Notes under the pieces: generated by a model | The model's database searches: none | The model's input: the letters and a program-made list of their open reading frames with translations, nothing else | What the model was told of the DNA's origin: nothing | Program-made: the position numbers and the translations under genes | Shown: positions 15,854 to 25,202 of the stretch, in pieces | Position numbering within the stretch: position 1 is the stretch's first letter | Layout of the letters: the number at the start of each line of letters is the position of its first letter | NCBI GenBank assembly: GCA_964358545.1 | Contig: CAYHQN010000004.1 | Span: 1 to 64,000 of the forward strand | DNA from: CAINVV01 sp031432175 | Lineage (GTDB): Bacteria > Bacteroidota > Bacteroidia > Bacteroidales > Prolixibacteraceae | DNA length: 64,000 bases | Direction of reading: 5' to 3'

Positions 15854-17287
15854 ATGGAAAAAAACAGTAAAGTTACACGCCGTGGTTTCATTGGAACAAC
15901 GACATCAGCTGCTGCAGGGCTATTTATAGTTCCTTCAAACACAATCGCAGGATTAGGGCACAAGGCACCCAGTGACAAGCTGAACATTGCCGGAATTGGT
16001 ATCGGAGGAATGGGTAAAGGCAACCTTGAACGTATGGCCACCGAAAATATTGTAGCATTATGCGATGTTGACTGGGGAGTTGGCCGTAACAACGTACCAA
16101 AGGTTTTTGATACCTACCCGAAAGCTGCCAGGTATTATGACTGGCGAAAGATGTTTGACGAGATGGGTAAATCCATTGATGCAGTTATGGTTGCAACCTC
16201 AGATCACAACCATGCCGGTCCAACAGCACATGCCATCACAATGGGGAAACATGCCTACACACAAAAACCATTGACCCACAGTGTGTACGAATCCCGTCTG
16301 CTGACCAAGCTGGCAGCCAAATACAAGGTAGCAACCCAGATGGGAAACCAGGGATCCTCTGCCGAAGGGGTGAGGCTGGCTTGCGAGTGGATCTGGAACG
16401 GAGAAATCGGTGAAGTGACAAAAATAGAAGCATATACAAACCGGCCGGTTTGGCCTCAGGGATTGGTCGCTCCAACTGATGTTGTACCTGTACCAGATAC
16501 CCTGAGATGGGATCTCTTCATAGGTCCGGCTAAATTCCGGGCATACAATCCTGCCTTTCATCCATGGGTATGGCGTGGCTGGTGGGATTATGGAACTGGT
16601 GCTCTTGGCGACATGGCCTGTCACGTCATGCATCCCATATTTACGGCAATGAAACTCCAGTATCCGATTAAGGTAATTGGCAGTTCTACACAGTTGATGC
16701 CTGACTGCGCTCCAACTGCAGAAATGGTACACCTCACCTACCCCAAACGCGAAAAACAAAAGGGTATAAAAATCAAATTTCCCGAAGTTGAGGTAACATG
16801 GTTTGATGGAGGACTAAAGCCAAAGTATCCTGAGAACTGGCCTGTTACAAGAGTTCAGAGTTCAGGGGTTATTTTTCGCGGGACAAAGGACTCACTTGTT
16901 TGCGGTGAATACGGTACTGACCCGATCCTTTTATCCGGTAGAGTGCCCAATGTACCCAAGACAATCCGCCGCATTGAAGTTTCCCACGAACAGGACTGGA
17001 TCAGGGCATGCAAAGAAAGTCCTGAAAGTCGTGTCCCCAGTGCATCCGATTTCAGTGTTTCGGGCCCTTTTAACGAAATGGTAGTGATGGGCGTTCTGGC
17101 AGTCCGCTTACAGGCTCTCAACAAAGTCCTTTACTGGGACGGTCCCAACATGAATTTTACCAATATTTCTGATGCGGATAAGCTCAGGATTAGCAGGAAC
17201 GATTCCATCATGGCGAAAGAGTTTGCCTCCGAACTGATCAAACATACTTACCACAATGGGTTTACCCTGCCTGATATGCCGGTTTAA
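15854..17287 (+). CDS. Gfo/Idh/MocA-family oxidoreductase, Tat-exported
   Basis: 477 residues. A Tat signal (RRGFIGTTTSAAAGLFIVP, residues 9-27) precedes an NAD(P)-binding Rossmann domain with IAGIGIGGMGKGN. The catalytic lysine motif reads TQKPLTHS where most members have EKP. The C-terminal substrate domain includes HPWVWRGWWDYGTGALGDMA. Such periplasmic enzymes act on sugars or sugar derivatives, often next to SusCD systems; the substrate is unknown. A second paralogue lies at 28962. Confidence 0.92.
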   Translation: MEKNSKVTRRGFIGTTTSAAAGLFIVPSNTIAGLGHKAPSDKLNIAGIGIGGMGKGNLERMATENIVALCDVDWGVGRNNVPKVFDTYPKAARYYDWRKMFDEMGKSIDAVMVATSDHNHAGPTAHAITMGKHAYTQKPLTHSVYESRLLTKLAAKYKVATQMGNQGSSAEGVRLACEWIWNGEIGEVTKIEAYTNRPVWPQGLVAPTDVVPVPDTLRWDLFIGPAKFRAYNPAFHPWVWRGWWDYGTGALGDMACHVMHPIFTAMKLQYPIKVIGSSTQLMPDCAPTAEMVHLTYPKREKQKGIKIKFPEVEVTWFDGGLKPKYPENWPVTRVQSSGVIFRGTKDSLVCGEYGTDPILLSGRVPNVPKTIRRIEVSHEQDWIRACKESPESRVPSASDFSVSGPFNEMVVMGVLAVRLQALNKVLYWDGPNMNFTNISDADKLRISRNDSIMAKEFASELIKHTYHNGFTLPDMPV

Positions 17288-17333
17288 ATTTCCCATTAAA
17301 AACAGAAAAGGTGGAATATCCGTACTGTTAAAT

Positions 17334-17381
17334 TATCAACAAAAAAAAGTCTTGTATAAACGAGACTTTTTTTGTTGATAA
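17334..17381. terminator. Bidirectional-looking terminator after the oxidoreductase
   Basis: TATCAACAAAAAAAAGTCT (17334-17352) pairs with AGACTTTTTTTGTTGATA (17364-17381) with one bulged A, and the right arm supplies the T-run. Confidence 0.8.
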
Positions 17382-17485
17382 GATTTCCCCTGAATGGATC
17401 ACTGGCAGATAATTCCATCCATTATTTATTTTTCTTCAGAAAAGCCAAAGAAATTAACTATTTCAGCAATATTTTTCCCAAAACT

Positions 17486-17516
17486 GTTGCGGTTTTTAAA
17501 AAATTGGATACTTTTG
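17486..17516 (+). promoter_or_regulatory. Promoter of tRNA-Pro
   Basis: GTTG (17486-17489), 19 nt, TACTTTTG (17509-17516): three of four -33 positions and a full -7 match to the Bacteroidota consensus. It ends 48 nt before the tRNA. Confidence 0.6.
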
Positions 17517-17564
17517 CAACACTTTTGAAGGAAGCCAGATCCTTAATCAAACAACAAAAGTCAT

Positions 17565-17638
17565 CGGGGTGTAGCGCAGTCCGGTAGCGCACCTGGTTTG
17601 GGACCAGGGGGTCCCAGGTTCGAATCCTGGTACCCCGA
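17565..17638 (+). tRNA. tRNA-Pro(UGG)
   Basis: A 74-nt tRNA. The acceptor arm is CGGGGTG with TACCCCG and discriminator A, the anticodon stem CCTGG/CCAGG encloses TTTGGGA (anticodon UGG), and the T arm is CCAGGTTCGAATCCTGG. CCA is not encoded. It is followed by a strong terminator. Confidence 0.96.
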
Positions 17639-17642
17639 CAAA

Positions 17643-17681
17643 AAACCCTTCAGGTTTCCAAAACCTGAAGGGTTTCTTTTT
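17643..17681 (+). terminator. Intrinsic terminator of tRNA-Pro
   Basis: A perfect 15-bp stem, AAACCCTTCAGGTTT (17643-17657) with 17661-17675, has a 3-nt loop and is followed by TTCTTTTTG. Confidence 0.92.
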
Positions 17682-17746
17682 GCGTACAGGAACAACTAAG
17701 ACTATTAACGACTACTACTTTTAACAACTACAACTATTATTAACAA

Positions 17747-20548
17747 ATGAGTACTACAAACAGATTATTGTCCATTGATGTTTTCAGGGGACTTACCATT
17801 GCTGCAATGTTGATATTGGGTCTTTTTGCTTCCACTGTAAATGTTGGTATGGCTCAAAAAAATGTCAGTATCCTGACAGTTCCGGCCGGTAATGAATTCA
17901 CCCAAATCCATCCGGAAGCAACAACCATTTTGCCCTCCGGACGGTTTTTGACACCTGCAGGTCATCTGATCCAGATTACCAATGACCCTTTCGGCATGGC
18001 CCTTTCCCCTGATGGAAGAAAATCAGTGACCCTTCACAACGGAGTTTTCACCATTGTTGATCTTCAGTCCATGAACGCCATCCGGGTTCCCAGTTACGAC
18101 AAAAAAATCAAATCGCCCCTATCCAAAGGATCCTTTTTAGGAGTAGCTTTTGCAAGCGATTCGAAAACGGTCTATTTGAGTGGCGGGGACAATGGCGCCG
18201 TTATCAAATACGACATCGAGAGTCTGACAAGGCTCGATTCCATCTCTTTAAACGGCAAGGTGAACGGGATTGAATATGGTGATAGTTTTACTTCAGATCT
18301 GGTACTGAATGAGGCAAACAATGAACTGCTCGTTTTAGACAAAGCTAATTTCAGGATGGTTAGGATTGATTTAGCCACCAGGCAAATAAAGGCATCCGTC
18401 AAAGTTGGCCGCCTGCCATTCGGGTTATCCCTGAGTCCCGACAAAAAGACGGCGCTGGTGGCCAATGTTGGCATGTATGATTATCCGCTGATTACCGGCG
18501 CAACTCCCGAAAATTACGATTCATTGATGATTTCCCACCATCCTTACGGAGATAACACAAAGGAATCAATCCACGGAACGGTGGTTGAAGGACGCAAGGT
18601 TCCTGGCGTAGGTAGTCCGTTGCATCCCGATGCCATGAGCGTCTTTACCATCGATTTGAGCTCCAATAAAGTAATGGATAAATTCAAGACTGGTCATCAG
18701 ATCGGACAAATGATCGAAGGCGCCGAAGTGGTGGGCGGAGCGAGCCCCAATTCAATAGCTGTCGGGCAGCAATTTGCCTATGTAACCAATGCCACCAATG
18801 ACAATATTACTGTCATCGACTACAAAAACCACAAACTTTTGGGCGACATTCCAATACTGGTCGATCCACGAATCGACAAATACCGTGGATTGTTACCATT
18901 TGGGATCACGCTGAGCAAAGACGAAAAAACGCTCTATGTTGCCTTGCTGGGATTTAACGCCGTGGCTGTCATCGATGTTGATTCCAGAACAACAAAGGGC
19001 CTTATTCCGGCAGGATGGGGACCTACACGTGTACAATTGTCAAAAGACGGCAAAGAGATGTACATCATAACCTGCAGAGGGTTAGGCGCCGGGCCCAACG
19101 GAGGTAAAGGTTTTAAACCTCCCGTTCAGGGATATTTTATAGGCGACATACAGTTGGGCACTTTTCAAAAAGTGGGTGTACCTGATGCCGCTCAATTAGC
19201 AACCTATGCACGGCAAACCATTGACAATACCTTCAAAAGTATCAGTATAACCGATGATGGCAAGAACCCATTGCCGGTATTACCGGGAATAAGGAAGTCG
19301 CCAATCAAATACATTGTGTACATTACCAAAGAGAACCGGACCTACGACGAGATTTTTGGTCAGCTCAGGAATGCAGCAGGTGATAGCACACTGGCCCGTT
19401 TTGGTGTAAATAATGAGTATACTTTACCTGACTCACTCCGGGCTAAATTTCCGCATCTCCGGGTTAGCCCAAATCACATTAAAGCTGCTCAACAATTCTC
19501 CTTCTCAGACAATTTCTATTGTGATGGCGATGCCTCCATTCATGGTCATCATTGGATGATGGGAGTGATACCCAACGAATGGGTAGAGACGAACTCGAGT
19601 GTGTCAAAAGAAGCCAGGATATTTTCCAAGGCGCCAGGCAGACGTTTCCCAAGTACCACGGGAAGTATGGATCCCGAGGATTACGCCGAGATAGGTGGGC
19701 TATGGGAGGCGCTCGACCGGGAAAAAGTATCATTCTACAATTTCGGCGAAGCAAATGAAACAGGTCATGTACGCGAAGAATGGTTCGATACCAATACAGG
19801 AGCTGCTCACGGCGTGATGGTTCCCATGCAAAAGGCGCTTTTCAAAAGGACCAGTCACAATTATGCAGGATTCAACACCAACATTCCTGATCAATACCGG
19901 ATGGAACAGTTTGAAAAGGAGTTTACCAACAGGTGGATCAAGGGAAAAGGGAAACTGCCTTCATTAATTACCATGCAGGTCCCCAACGATCATGGTGCAG
20001 GGAACAGGCCCGAAGACGGGTACTTCTTCCCACAATCCTACATGGCAGATAACGACCTGGCCGTAGGGAGAATCCTGCATTTTTTATCCCGGACAAAATA
20101 TTGGAAGAACATGCTGGTCGTTATTACCGAAGATGATCCGCAAGGCGGGGTTGACCACATTGATGGCCACCGTTCGGTATTGATGATGGCGGGCCCTTAT
20201 GTAAAAAGGGGATATGTATCGCATACCCATGCCAATTTCGGGTCGATCTTAAAAACAATTTACAACATCCTGAATGTACCGTATGTCAATCAATATGATG
20301 TGACTGCTTCACTGCTTCAGGATTTTTTTACCCCAAATCCAGATTATACGCCCTATACCCTCGAATTGCACGACCCACGCGTGTTTGACGTTGGAAAAGC
20401 AATGAAGAAATACAATATGACCATCGACTGGAGGAAGATTGAGCAGGGACCCGAATTGGACAATGAAGAGGTGGAACGCAAAATGCTTTACCGAAATCAA
20501 TACGGCAATGATGAGATCCAACGGAAAGCGCTATACAAAAACAAATAA
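17747..20548 (+). CDS. Beta-propeller phosphoesterase with DUF5009-like N-terminal helix
   Basis: 933 residues. Residues ~50-470 form a YVTN/YncE-type beta-propeller (FGMALSPDGRKSVTL, FGLSLSPDKKTALVANVG and FGITLSKDEKTLYVAL repeats). From about residue 517 a phosphoesterase domain of the AlkP-like superfamily (PF04185 type) follows, with nucleophile motif ENRTYDEIFG, VPNDHGAG, and metal-binding DDPQGGVDHIDGHRS and HANFGSILKTI. It is predicted to be exported and to cleave a phosphate ester. The first 22 residues (RLLSIDVFRGLTIAAMLI) look like the first helix of DUF5009/HGSNAT acyltransferases and now serve as signal sequence. Its stop codon abuts that of the convergent phosphotriesterase-like gene. 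Confidence 0.88.
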   Translation: MSTTNRLLSIDVFRGLTIAAMLILGLFASTVNVGMAQKNVSILTVPAGNEFTQIHPEATTILPSGRFLTPAGHLIQITNDPFGMALSPDGRKSVTLHNGVFTIVDLQSMNAIRVPSYDKKIKSPLSKGSFLGVAFASDSKTVYLSGGDNGAVIKYDIESLTRLDSISLNGKVNGIEYGDSFTSDLVLNEANNELLVLDKANFRMVRIDLATRQIKASVKVGRLPFGLSLSPDKKTALVANVGMYDYPLITGATPENYDSLMISHHPYGDNTKESIHGTVVEGRKVPGVGSPLHPDAMSVFTIDLSSNKVMDKFKTGHQIGQMIEGAEVVGGASPNSIAVGQQFAYVTNATNDNITVIDYKNHKLLGDIPILVDPRIDKYRGLLPFGITLSKDEKTLYVALLGFNAVAVIDVDSRTTKGLIPAGWGPTRVQLSKDGKEMYIITCRGLGAGPNGGKGFKPPVQGYFIGDIQLGTFQKVGVPDAAQLATYARQTIDNTFKSISITDDGKNPLPVLPGIRKSPIKYIVYITKENRTYDEIFGQLRNAAGDSTLARFGVNNEYTLPDSLRAKFPHLRVSPNHIKAAQQFSFSDNFYCDGDASIHGHHWMMGVIPNEWVETNSSVSKEARIFSKAPGRRFPSTTGSMDPEDYAEIGGLWEALDREKVSFYNFGEANETGHVREEWFDTNTGAAHGVMVPMQKALFKRTSHNYAGFNTNIPDQYRMEQFEKEFTNRWIKGKGKLPSLITMQVPNDHGAGNRPEDGYFFPQSYMADNDLAVGRILHFLSRTKYWKNMLVVITEDDPQGGVDHIDGHRSVLMMAGPYVKRGYVSHTHANFGSILKTIYNILNVPYVNQYDVTASLLQDFFTPNPDYTPYTLELHDPRVFDVGKAMKKYNMTIDWRKIEQGPELDNEEVERKMLYRNQYGNDEIQRKALYKNK

Positions 20549-21571
20549 TTATTTCACTTTTCTCACCCTAACGCCAAATGCAGCCGCCGGATTTTTCACC
20601 TCCATTTGATTAAGCTCCTCTTGCGTAATTCCTTCACTCAGCAACAGCAATTTGAAGGATCCGAACAGTTCGGAATAGGAACGAAAATTTCCTCCTCCCG
20701 GCAGTCCGGGCTGATAGCCACCGGCATCGTGCGAAAGCAAAACATGGTCAAGCCGTCGGATTGACTTCATGTATTTTACCATTTCAGAGATTCTGACAGA
20801 TGGTTCCATTTCAGGCATTACTCCATCAAAAGCTATCCAGACTCCCTTTTCAGCAATAGTCAGGACTTTGCTTCTCGAGGCCTCTTCCATGGCATGCAGC
20901 CAAATAAAGGCGGATGGATCTACTCCATATTTTTCAAGAATTTTCAGTTGCGCATAGGCCCCTGCCGCTGCACCGGTATGCGACATAATTGTTAAACCTG
21001 TTTCCAGATGGGTAATACAGGCTGCAGCAACCAATTTTTTATCATTTTCGGACAAGCCAATACTGTCTATCGCGATACTGATAACGCCAGGTTTGATCCC
21101 TGTATTGCCAATACCGTTTTTTGCTTCCCCGATCCAAATAAGGGCAATCTCTTCAGCGCTCATATCCTTGATCTCTCGTGGCAAATGACGGCCATTATCA
21201 GCAGCATACCAGCCAACATTGGTGATGATATTAATTCCTGTTTTCCGGGACAAATCAGCAAGCAGCTTGGGATCACGCCCCATAAATTCAGGTGTGCCAT
21301 CCACAAAAGTCTGAACTTTGAAGGGCTTAAGCTCTTCAAATAACGGTAACATTCTCCGAATTACAGAATCTTTGTTGTACTTGTGAAATCCGATCGAATC
21401 AATCATCGCCAAATCAAACAAAACGTGTTCATGGGGAAGTGTTATTCCCATTCTGGAAGCAGGTATTTCCCCCGTCACAGTAACAATCTTATATTCATCT
21501 TTCCGACACGAAACGGAGAGGATCACCATTGAGAGAAAAACGAATGCGCTTACAAACTTGAAAGATGTCAT
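20549..21571 (-). CDS. Phosphotriesterase-family lipoprotein
   Basis: 340 residues. A lipoprotein signal (LSMVILSVSC, Cys near 22) precedes an amidohydrolase-fold PTE domain. Expected metal ligands are visible: HEH in LPHEHVLFD, a candidate carbamylated Lys in GIKPGVISIAID, His in MSHTGAAAG and IWLHAMEE, and Asp in LLSHDAGGYQ. Family members hydrolyse lactones or phosphotriesters, and the substrate is not predictable here. Next to SusCD and a phosphoesterase, a surface catabolic role is likely. The gene is divergent from susC. Confidence 0.88.
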   Translation of the reverse strand: MTSFKFVSAFVFLSMVILSVSCRKDEYKIVTVTGEIPASRMGITLPHEHVLFDLAMIDSIGFHKYNKDSVIRRMLPLFEELKPFKVQTFVDGTPEFMGRDPKLLADLSRKTGINIITNVGWYAADNGRHLPREIKDMSAEEIALIWIGEAKNGIGNTGIKPGVISIAIDSIGLSENDKKLVAAACITHLETGLTIMSHTGAAAGAYAQLKILEKYGVDPSAFIWLHAMEEASRSKVLTIAEKGVWIAFDGVMPEMEPSVRISEMVKYMKSIRRLDHVLLSHDAGGYQPGLPGGGNFRSYSELFGSFKLLLLSEGITQEELNQMEVKNPAAAFGVRVRKVK

Positions 21572-21769
21572 GGTAGTTGGTTACAAATTTGATGCGAAGA
21601 TAAAATGATAAATGAACATGATATCATCCAAAAATTAAAAATTGAATAAAATATAGTTGTCGTTAACGAAAAAAATGAACTAATTACATTTTTTATTGCC
21701 TCTATCCCTTTAAAAACCAAACAATTGTTAAAATTTCGTTAAGTAATGTTAATTTATTTTTAGTATTCT

Positions 21770-21801
21770 CTTGCATTATTGTTTCCTATTCCCTAAATTT
21801 G
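21770..21801 (+). promoter_or_regulatory. Promoter of the SusCD operon with a long leader
   Basis: CTTG (21770-21773), 20 nt, TAAATTTG (21794-21801) fits the Bacteroidota consensus. The start codon is 158 nt further on, so the transcript would have a leader of about 150 nt. The interval 21572-21958 is AT-rich with no other recognisable element. Confidence 0.55.
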
Positions 21802-21958
21802 TATGACCAAAATACAATTTCACTCGGTAATTTACAATTGATTTTTTGAATTTACATTTTCCAAACATGTGAAAGCTAAAATTTCTCAATGATTGATCTT
21901 CATTTTCCTTAAAAATTAGCCCTTGTATAATAATTACCAATCTTAATTTTATGAATCT

Positions 21959-24900
21959 ATGAAACAAAAAAAAGCGATTCTTCTACCTAAAGGCAAGTGG
22001 ACCAGGGTGTTACTATCCATGGCTTTGCTTATGGTATTGACGACCGGTATGGCTTTTGCCCAAAAAGCAATATCCGGAAAAGTAACTGACGAAAGCGGTG
22101 CTTCAATTCCGGGTGCTTCTGTTGTGGTGAAAGGAACCACAATCGGAACCATTACCGACATTGATGGCAAATTTGAACTGAAAGTTACTGACCCATCGAA
22201 CAAAACATTGGCCTTTTCATTTATTGGAATGGTCGGTGTTGAAGTACCTATTGGTTCTACCAGTGTCATCAATGTAACTTTAAAAAGCGAAACAATTGGT
22301 GTTGAAGAGGTTGTAGTGGTTGGGTATGGTACACGTTTAAAAGAGCAGATTACCGGCTCCGTTTCTACTGTATCCGACAAACAACTGAAAGTTTCAAGTG
22401 CGCCGAGTGTGGTCAGCCGTATGCAGGGCCAAATATCCGGGGTAACTGTAACTTCAGGGAATACACCTGGTTCTGATGCTACCATCCGTATCCACGGTAT
22501 TGGTACCATAAACGATCCAAATCCATTGTATGTGATTGACGGAGTTCCTGTTGGGCCGGGAAACAATATCAACCCAAATGATGTTGAGTCAATTACTGTT
22601 TTGAAAGATGCCTCTTCAGCTGCTATTTATGGTAGCCGGGGTGCCAATGGTGTAATTCTGATTACAACCAAACATGGTCGCGAAAATCAGGAGCCTAGTG
22701 TGGTCTTTTCACTCCGCACCGGAACTTCACAAGCTACCAACCAATACGCTTTGCTGGGTACAGCAGAATATGGTCAGGCAGTGTGGTTACAGGCAAAAAA
22801 CCTGGGCAATGCACCCAATTCTGCGCAATATGGCAAAGGGACCAACCCTGTTATTCCTGATTACGTTTTGCCTGCCGCTACCATGTCAGGTGATCCTTCT
22901 GCTGCAGATGCACTTTACAAATATCCTGATTATCAAATTTTTAAAGCCAATAAACTTGGCACAAACTGGTACGATGAAATCTACCGCAAAGGGATTATTC
23001 AGGAATATGACCTTTCAGTTTCAGGTGGAGGGAAAAAATCAACTTACTCTTTATCCGGAAACTATCTTGACGAACAAGGATTCCTGATCGATACCGACTT
23101 CAAAAGGTACACTTTCCGTGTCAATGCGGAATCGAAATTCAGCAACTGGCTAAAAGTTGGTGAATCACTTCAGGCGATTTACATTCATCAATTAGGCACC
23201 TTTTCCGACAACGGTGAAGGTTCGGCAATCTCTATGGCCTATCGTATGCAACCTATCGTTCCTGTCTATGACATCCAGGGCAATTTTGCCGGCACAAAGG
23301 CTCCGGGTACCGGTAATGCAGCCAACCCTGTTGCCCAGCTGGACCATGCAAAGGATAATGACGGTAAATACATTCGCGTACTTGGCAATCTTTTTGGTGA
23401 GGCTACCTTAATGAAAGGATTGACCTTCAAGAGTTTGTTCGGATACAACTTTGGACAGTGGAATGGCAAAAGTTACAACCTGCCAACCTACGAAAACGCG
23501 GAACCTAACAAAACAGCAGGTCTGAATGTTGACTCAAACTATTCAATTTTATGGAACTGGTCTAACACACTTAATTACAATGTGACCATTAAAGACATTC
23601 ACAAACTTAATGTAGTAATAGGAACTGAAGCAGTTAACAATACTTATCAATGGATGTCTGCCGGCCGTACCCAGTATTTTTCACTATCTCCTGATTATAT
23701 GCAACTTGCATCCGGGGAGGGTGTCAGCAAACTCAACGACGGAAACGGATCAGAATGGGCACTATTTTCTCAGTTCGGTCGTGCCAATTACGACCTGAAA
23801 GGGAAATATTTCGTGGAAGCGACCGTACGTCGTGATGGTTCTTCCCGATTTGGTGCTGCGAACAGATACGGTGTATTCCCGGCTGCCTCCGGTGCATGGG
23901 AATTATCCAAAGAGAGCTTCATGGCCGGTACGAAAAACTGGTTGGACATGCTCAAATTAAGAGCTGGATGGGGTAAATCAGGTAATGACCGGATCGGAGA
24001 ATACAATATGTACTCTACTTTTGGTACCAATGGTTATCAAGCCGCTTATAATTTAAATGGAACAACAGGTTCCGCTATCGCGGGATTTCAGCCCTCAACA
24101 AAGGGTAACCCGGATGTAAGCTGGGAGACAACACAAACTGTAGATGTTGGGGTTAATACTACCATGTTTGACAGAAAATTAACTGCCTCTGTTGCTGTAT
24201 GGCAAAGAAATACTTCTGATATGCTTTATCGCTTAAGTGTACCACAGGTTATGGGAATAGCACAACCTCCATATGTAAATATTGGTAAGATGAAAAATAC
24301 CGGTTTTGACATTGAGCTTGGCTACCACAATACCTTGATGGCAGGTAAATTTACCTACTCTATCAATGCGACGCTGTCTCATTACAAAAATGAAGTTGTA
24401 TCTCTCTCAAACAATTTGAAGGAGGTAGTAGGTTATTCTGAACGTCAGGTAGAATATACCAGAGCAACAGCGGGTCAGGCCTTTCCAATGTTCTATGGTT
24501 TGATCGTTGACGGTATCATCCAGACTGCTGCCGAAGCAGCAGCTGCCCCAAAATTCGGCAGTTACACCACCGTTGGTCACTTCAAATACAGGGATTTAAA
24601 CGGAGATGGTTTGATTTCGCTTGACAAAGACCGTACCTTTATTGGCGATCCTCATCCAAAACTTACCGGAGGTTTAAACATTGACCTTGGCTATGGCAAC
24701 TTCGATCTGAATATGTTCTTCTACGGAAGTTATGGCAACGACATGATCAACTATGTCAGCCGCTGGATCGACTATGGCCAGTTCGTTGGAGGTTTAAGCA
24801 AAGATGCCCTTTACAATTCATGGACCCCTAGCAATACAGGGGCAAGATTGCCTATGCTTGACGGAGCTTCCCATTCACAGGATGCTTCAACCGCATTCAT

Positions 24901-25162
24901 CGAAGACGGATCCTTCCTGAGACTTAAGACCATGAGATTGGGTTATACCCTTCCCAAAACTGCCCTTGATAAAGTTAAGATGAAAAGCGTACGTCTGTAT
25001 TTGCAAGCCACCAACTTGTTCACAATGACCAAGTACAGCGGGCTCGATCCTGAGGTGAATACATTGTCCAACACAGCTGGTGAAGGTAATCGCATGGGAG
25101 TTGACAAAGGGGCATGGCCGACACCGCGTCAGATTACTTTTGGTGTAACCGTAGGACTGTAA
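21959..25162 (+). CDS. SusC/RagA-family TonB-linked outer-membrane transporter
   Basis: 1067 residues. The signal peptide ends near AFAQ (residue ~35), followed by a carboxypeptidase-D-like domain (ISGKVTDESGASIPGASV, GTITDIDGKFEL), the TonB box/plug (VEEVVVVGYGTRLKEQ, LYVIDGVPVG, AAIYGSRGANGVILITTK) and a 22-strand barrel region ending TPRQITFGVTVGL. It pairs with the SusD gene 40 nt downstream and imports a ligand, probably an oligosaccharide, in a TonB-dependent way. No glycan-degrading enzyme is adjacent, so the ligand is unknown. Confidence 0.96.
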   Translation: MKQKKAILLPKGKWTRVLLSMALLMVLTTGMAFAQKAISGKVTDESGASIPGASVVVKGTTIGTITDIDGKFELKVTDPSNKTLAFSFIGMVGVEVPIGSTSVINVTLKSETIGVEEVVVVGYGTRLKEQITGSVSTVSDKQLKVSSAPSVVSRMQGQISGVTVTSGNTPGSDATIRIHGIGTINDPNPLYVIDGVPVGPGNNINPNDVESITVLKDASSAAIYGSRGANGVILITTKHGRENQEPSVVFSLRTGTSQATNQYALLGTAEYGQAVWLQAKNLGNAPNSAQYGKGTNPVIPDYVLPAATMSGDPSAADALYKYPDYQIFKANKLGTNWYDEIYRKGIIQEYDLSVSGGGKKSTYSLSGNYLDEQGFLIDTDFKRYTFRVNAESKFSNWLKVGESLQAIYIHQLGTFSDNGEGSAISMAYRMQPIVPVYDIQGNFAGTKAPGTGNAANPVAQLDHAKDNDGKYIRVLGNLFGEATLMKGLTFKSLFGYNFGQWNGKSYNLPTYENAEPNKTAGLNVDSNYSILWNWSNTLNYNVTIKDIHKLNVVIGTEAVNNTYQWMSAGRTQYFSLSPDYMQLASGEGVSKLNDGNGSEWALFSQFGRANYDLKGKYFVEATVRRDGSSRFGAANRYGVFPAASGAWELSKESFMAGTKNWLDMLKLRAGWGKSGNDRIGEYNMYSTFGTNGYQAAYNLNGTTGSAIAGFQPSTKGNPDVSWETTQTVDVGVNTTMFDRKLTASVAVWQRNTSDMLYRLSVPQVMGIAQPPYVNIGKMKNTGFDIELGYHNTLMAGKFTYSINATLSHYKNEVVSLSNNLKEVVGYSERQVEYTRATAGQAFPMFYGLIVDGIIQTAAEAAAAPKFGSYTTVGHFKYRDLNGDGLISLDKDRTFIGDPHPKLTGGLNIDLGYGNFDLNMFFYGSYGNDMINYVSRWIDYGQFVGGLSKDALYNSWTPSNTGARLPMLDGASHSQDASTAFIEDGSFLRLKTMRLGYTLPKTALDKVKMKSVRLYLQATNLFTMTKYSGLDPEVNTLSNTAGEGNRMGVDKGAWPTPRQITFGVTVGL

Positions 25163-25202
25163 TCTAAATATGAATATTATAAATTTTAAACCAAAGAATG
25201 AT

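Noticed and set aside
17765..17965. A truncated DUF5009 gene separate from the phosphoesterase
   Set aside because: The DUF5009-like residues are in the same frame as the phosphoesterase with no stop between, so a fused signal fits better than a pseudogene.
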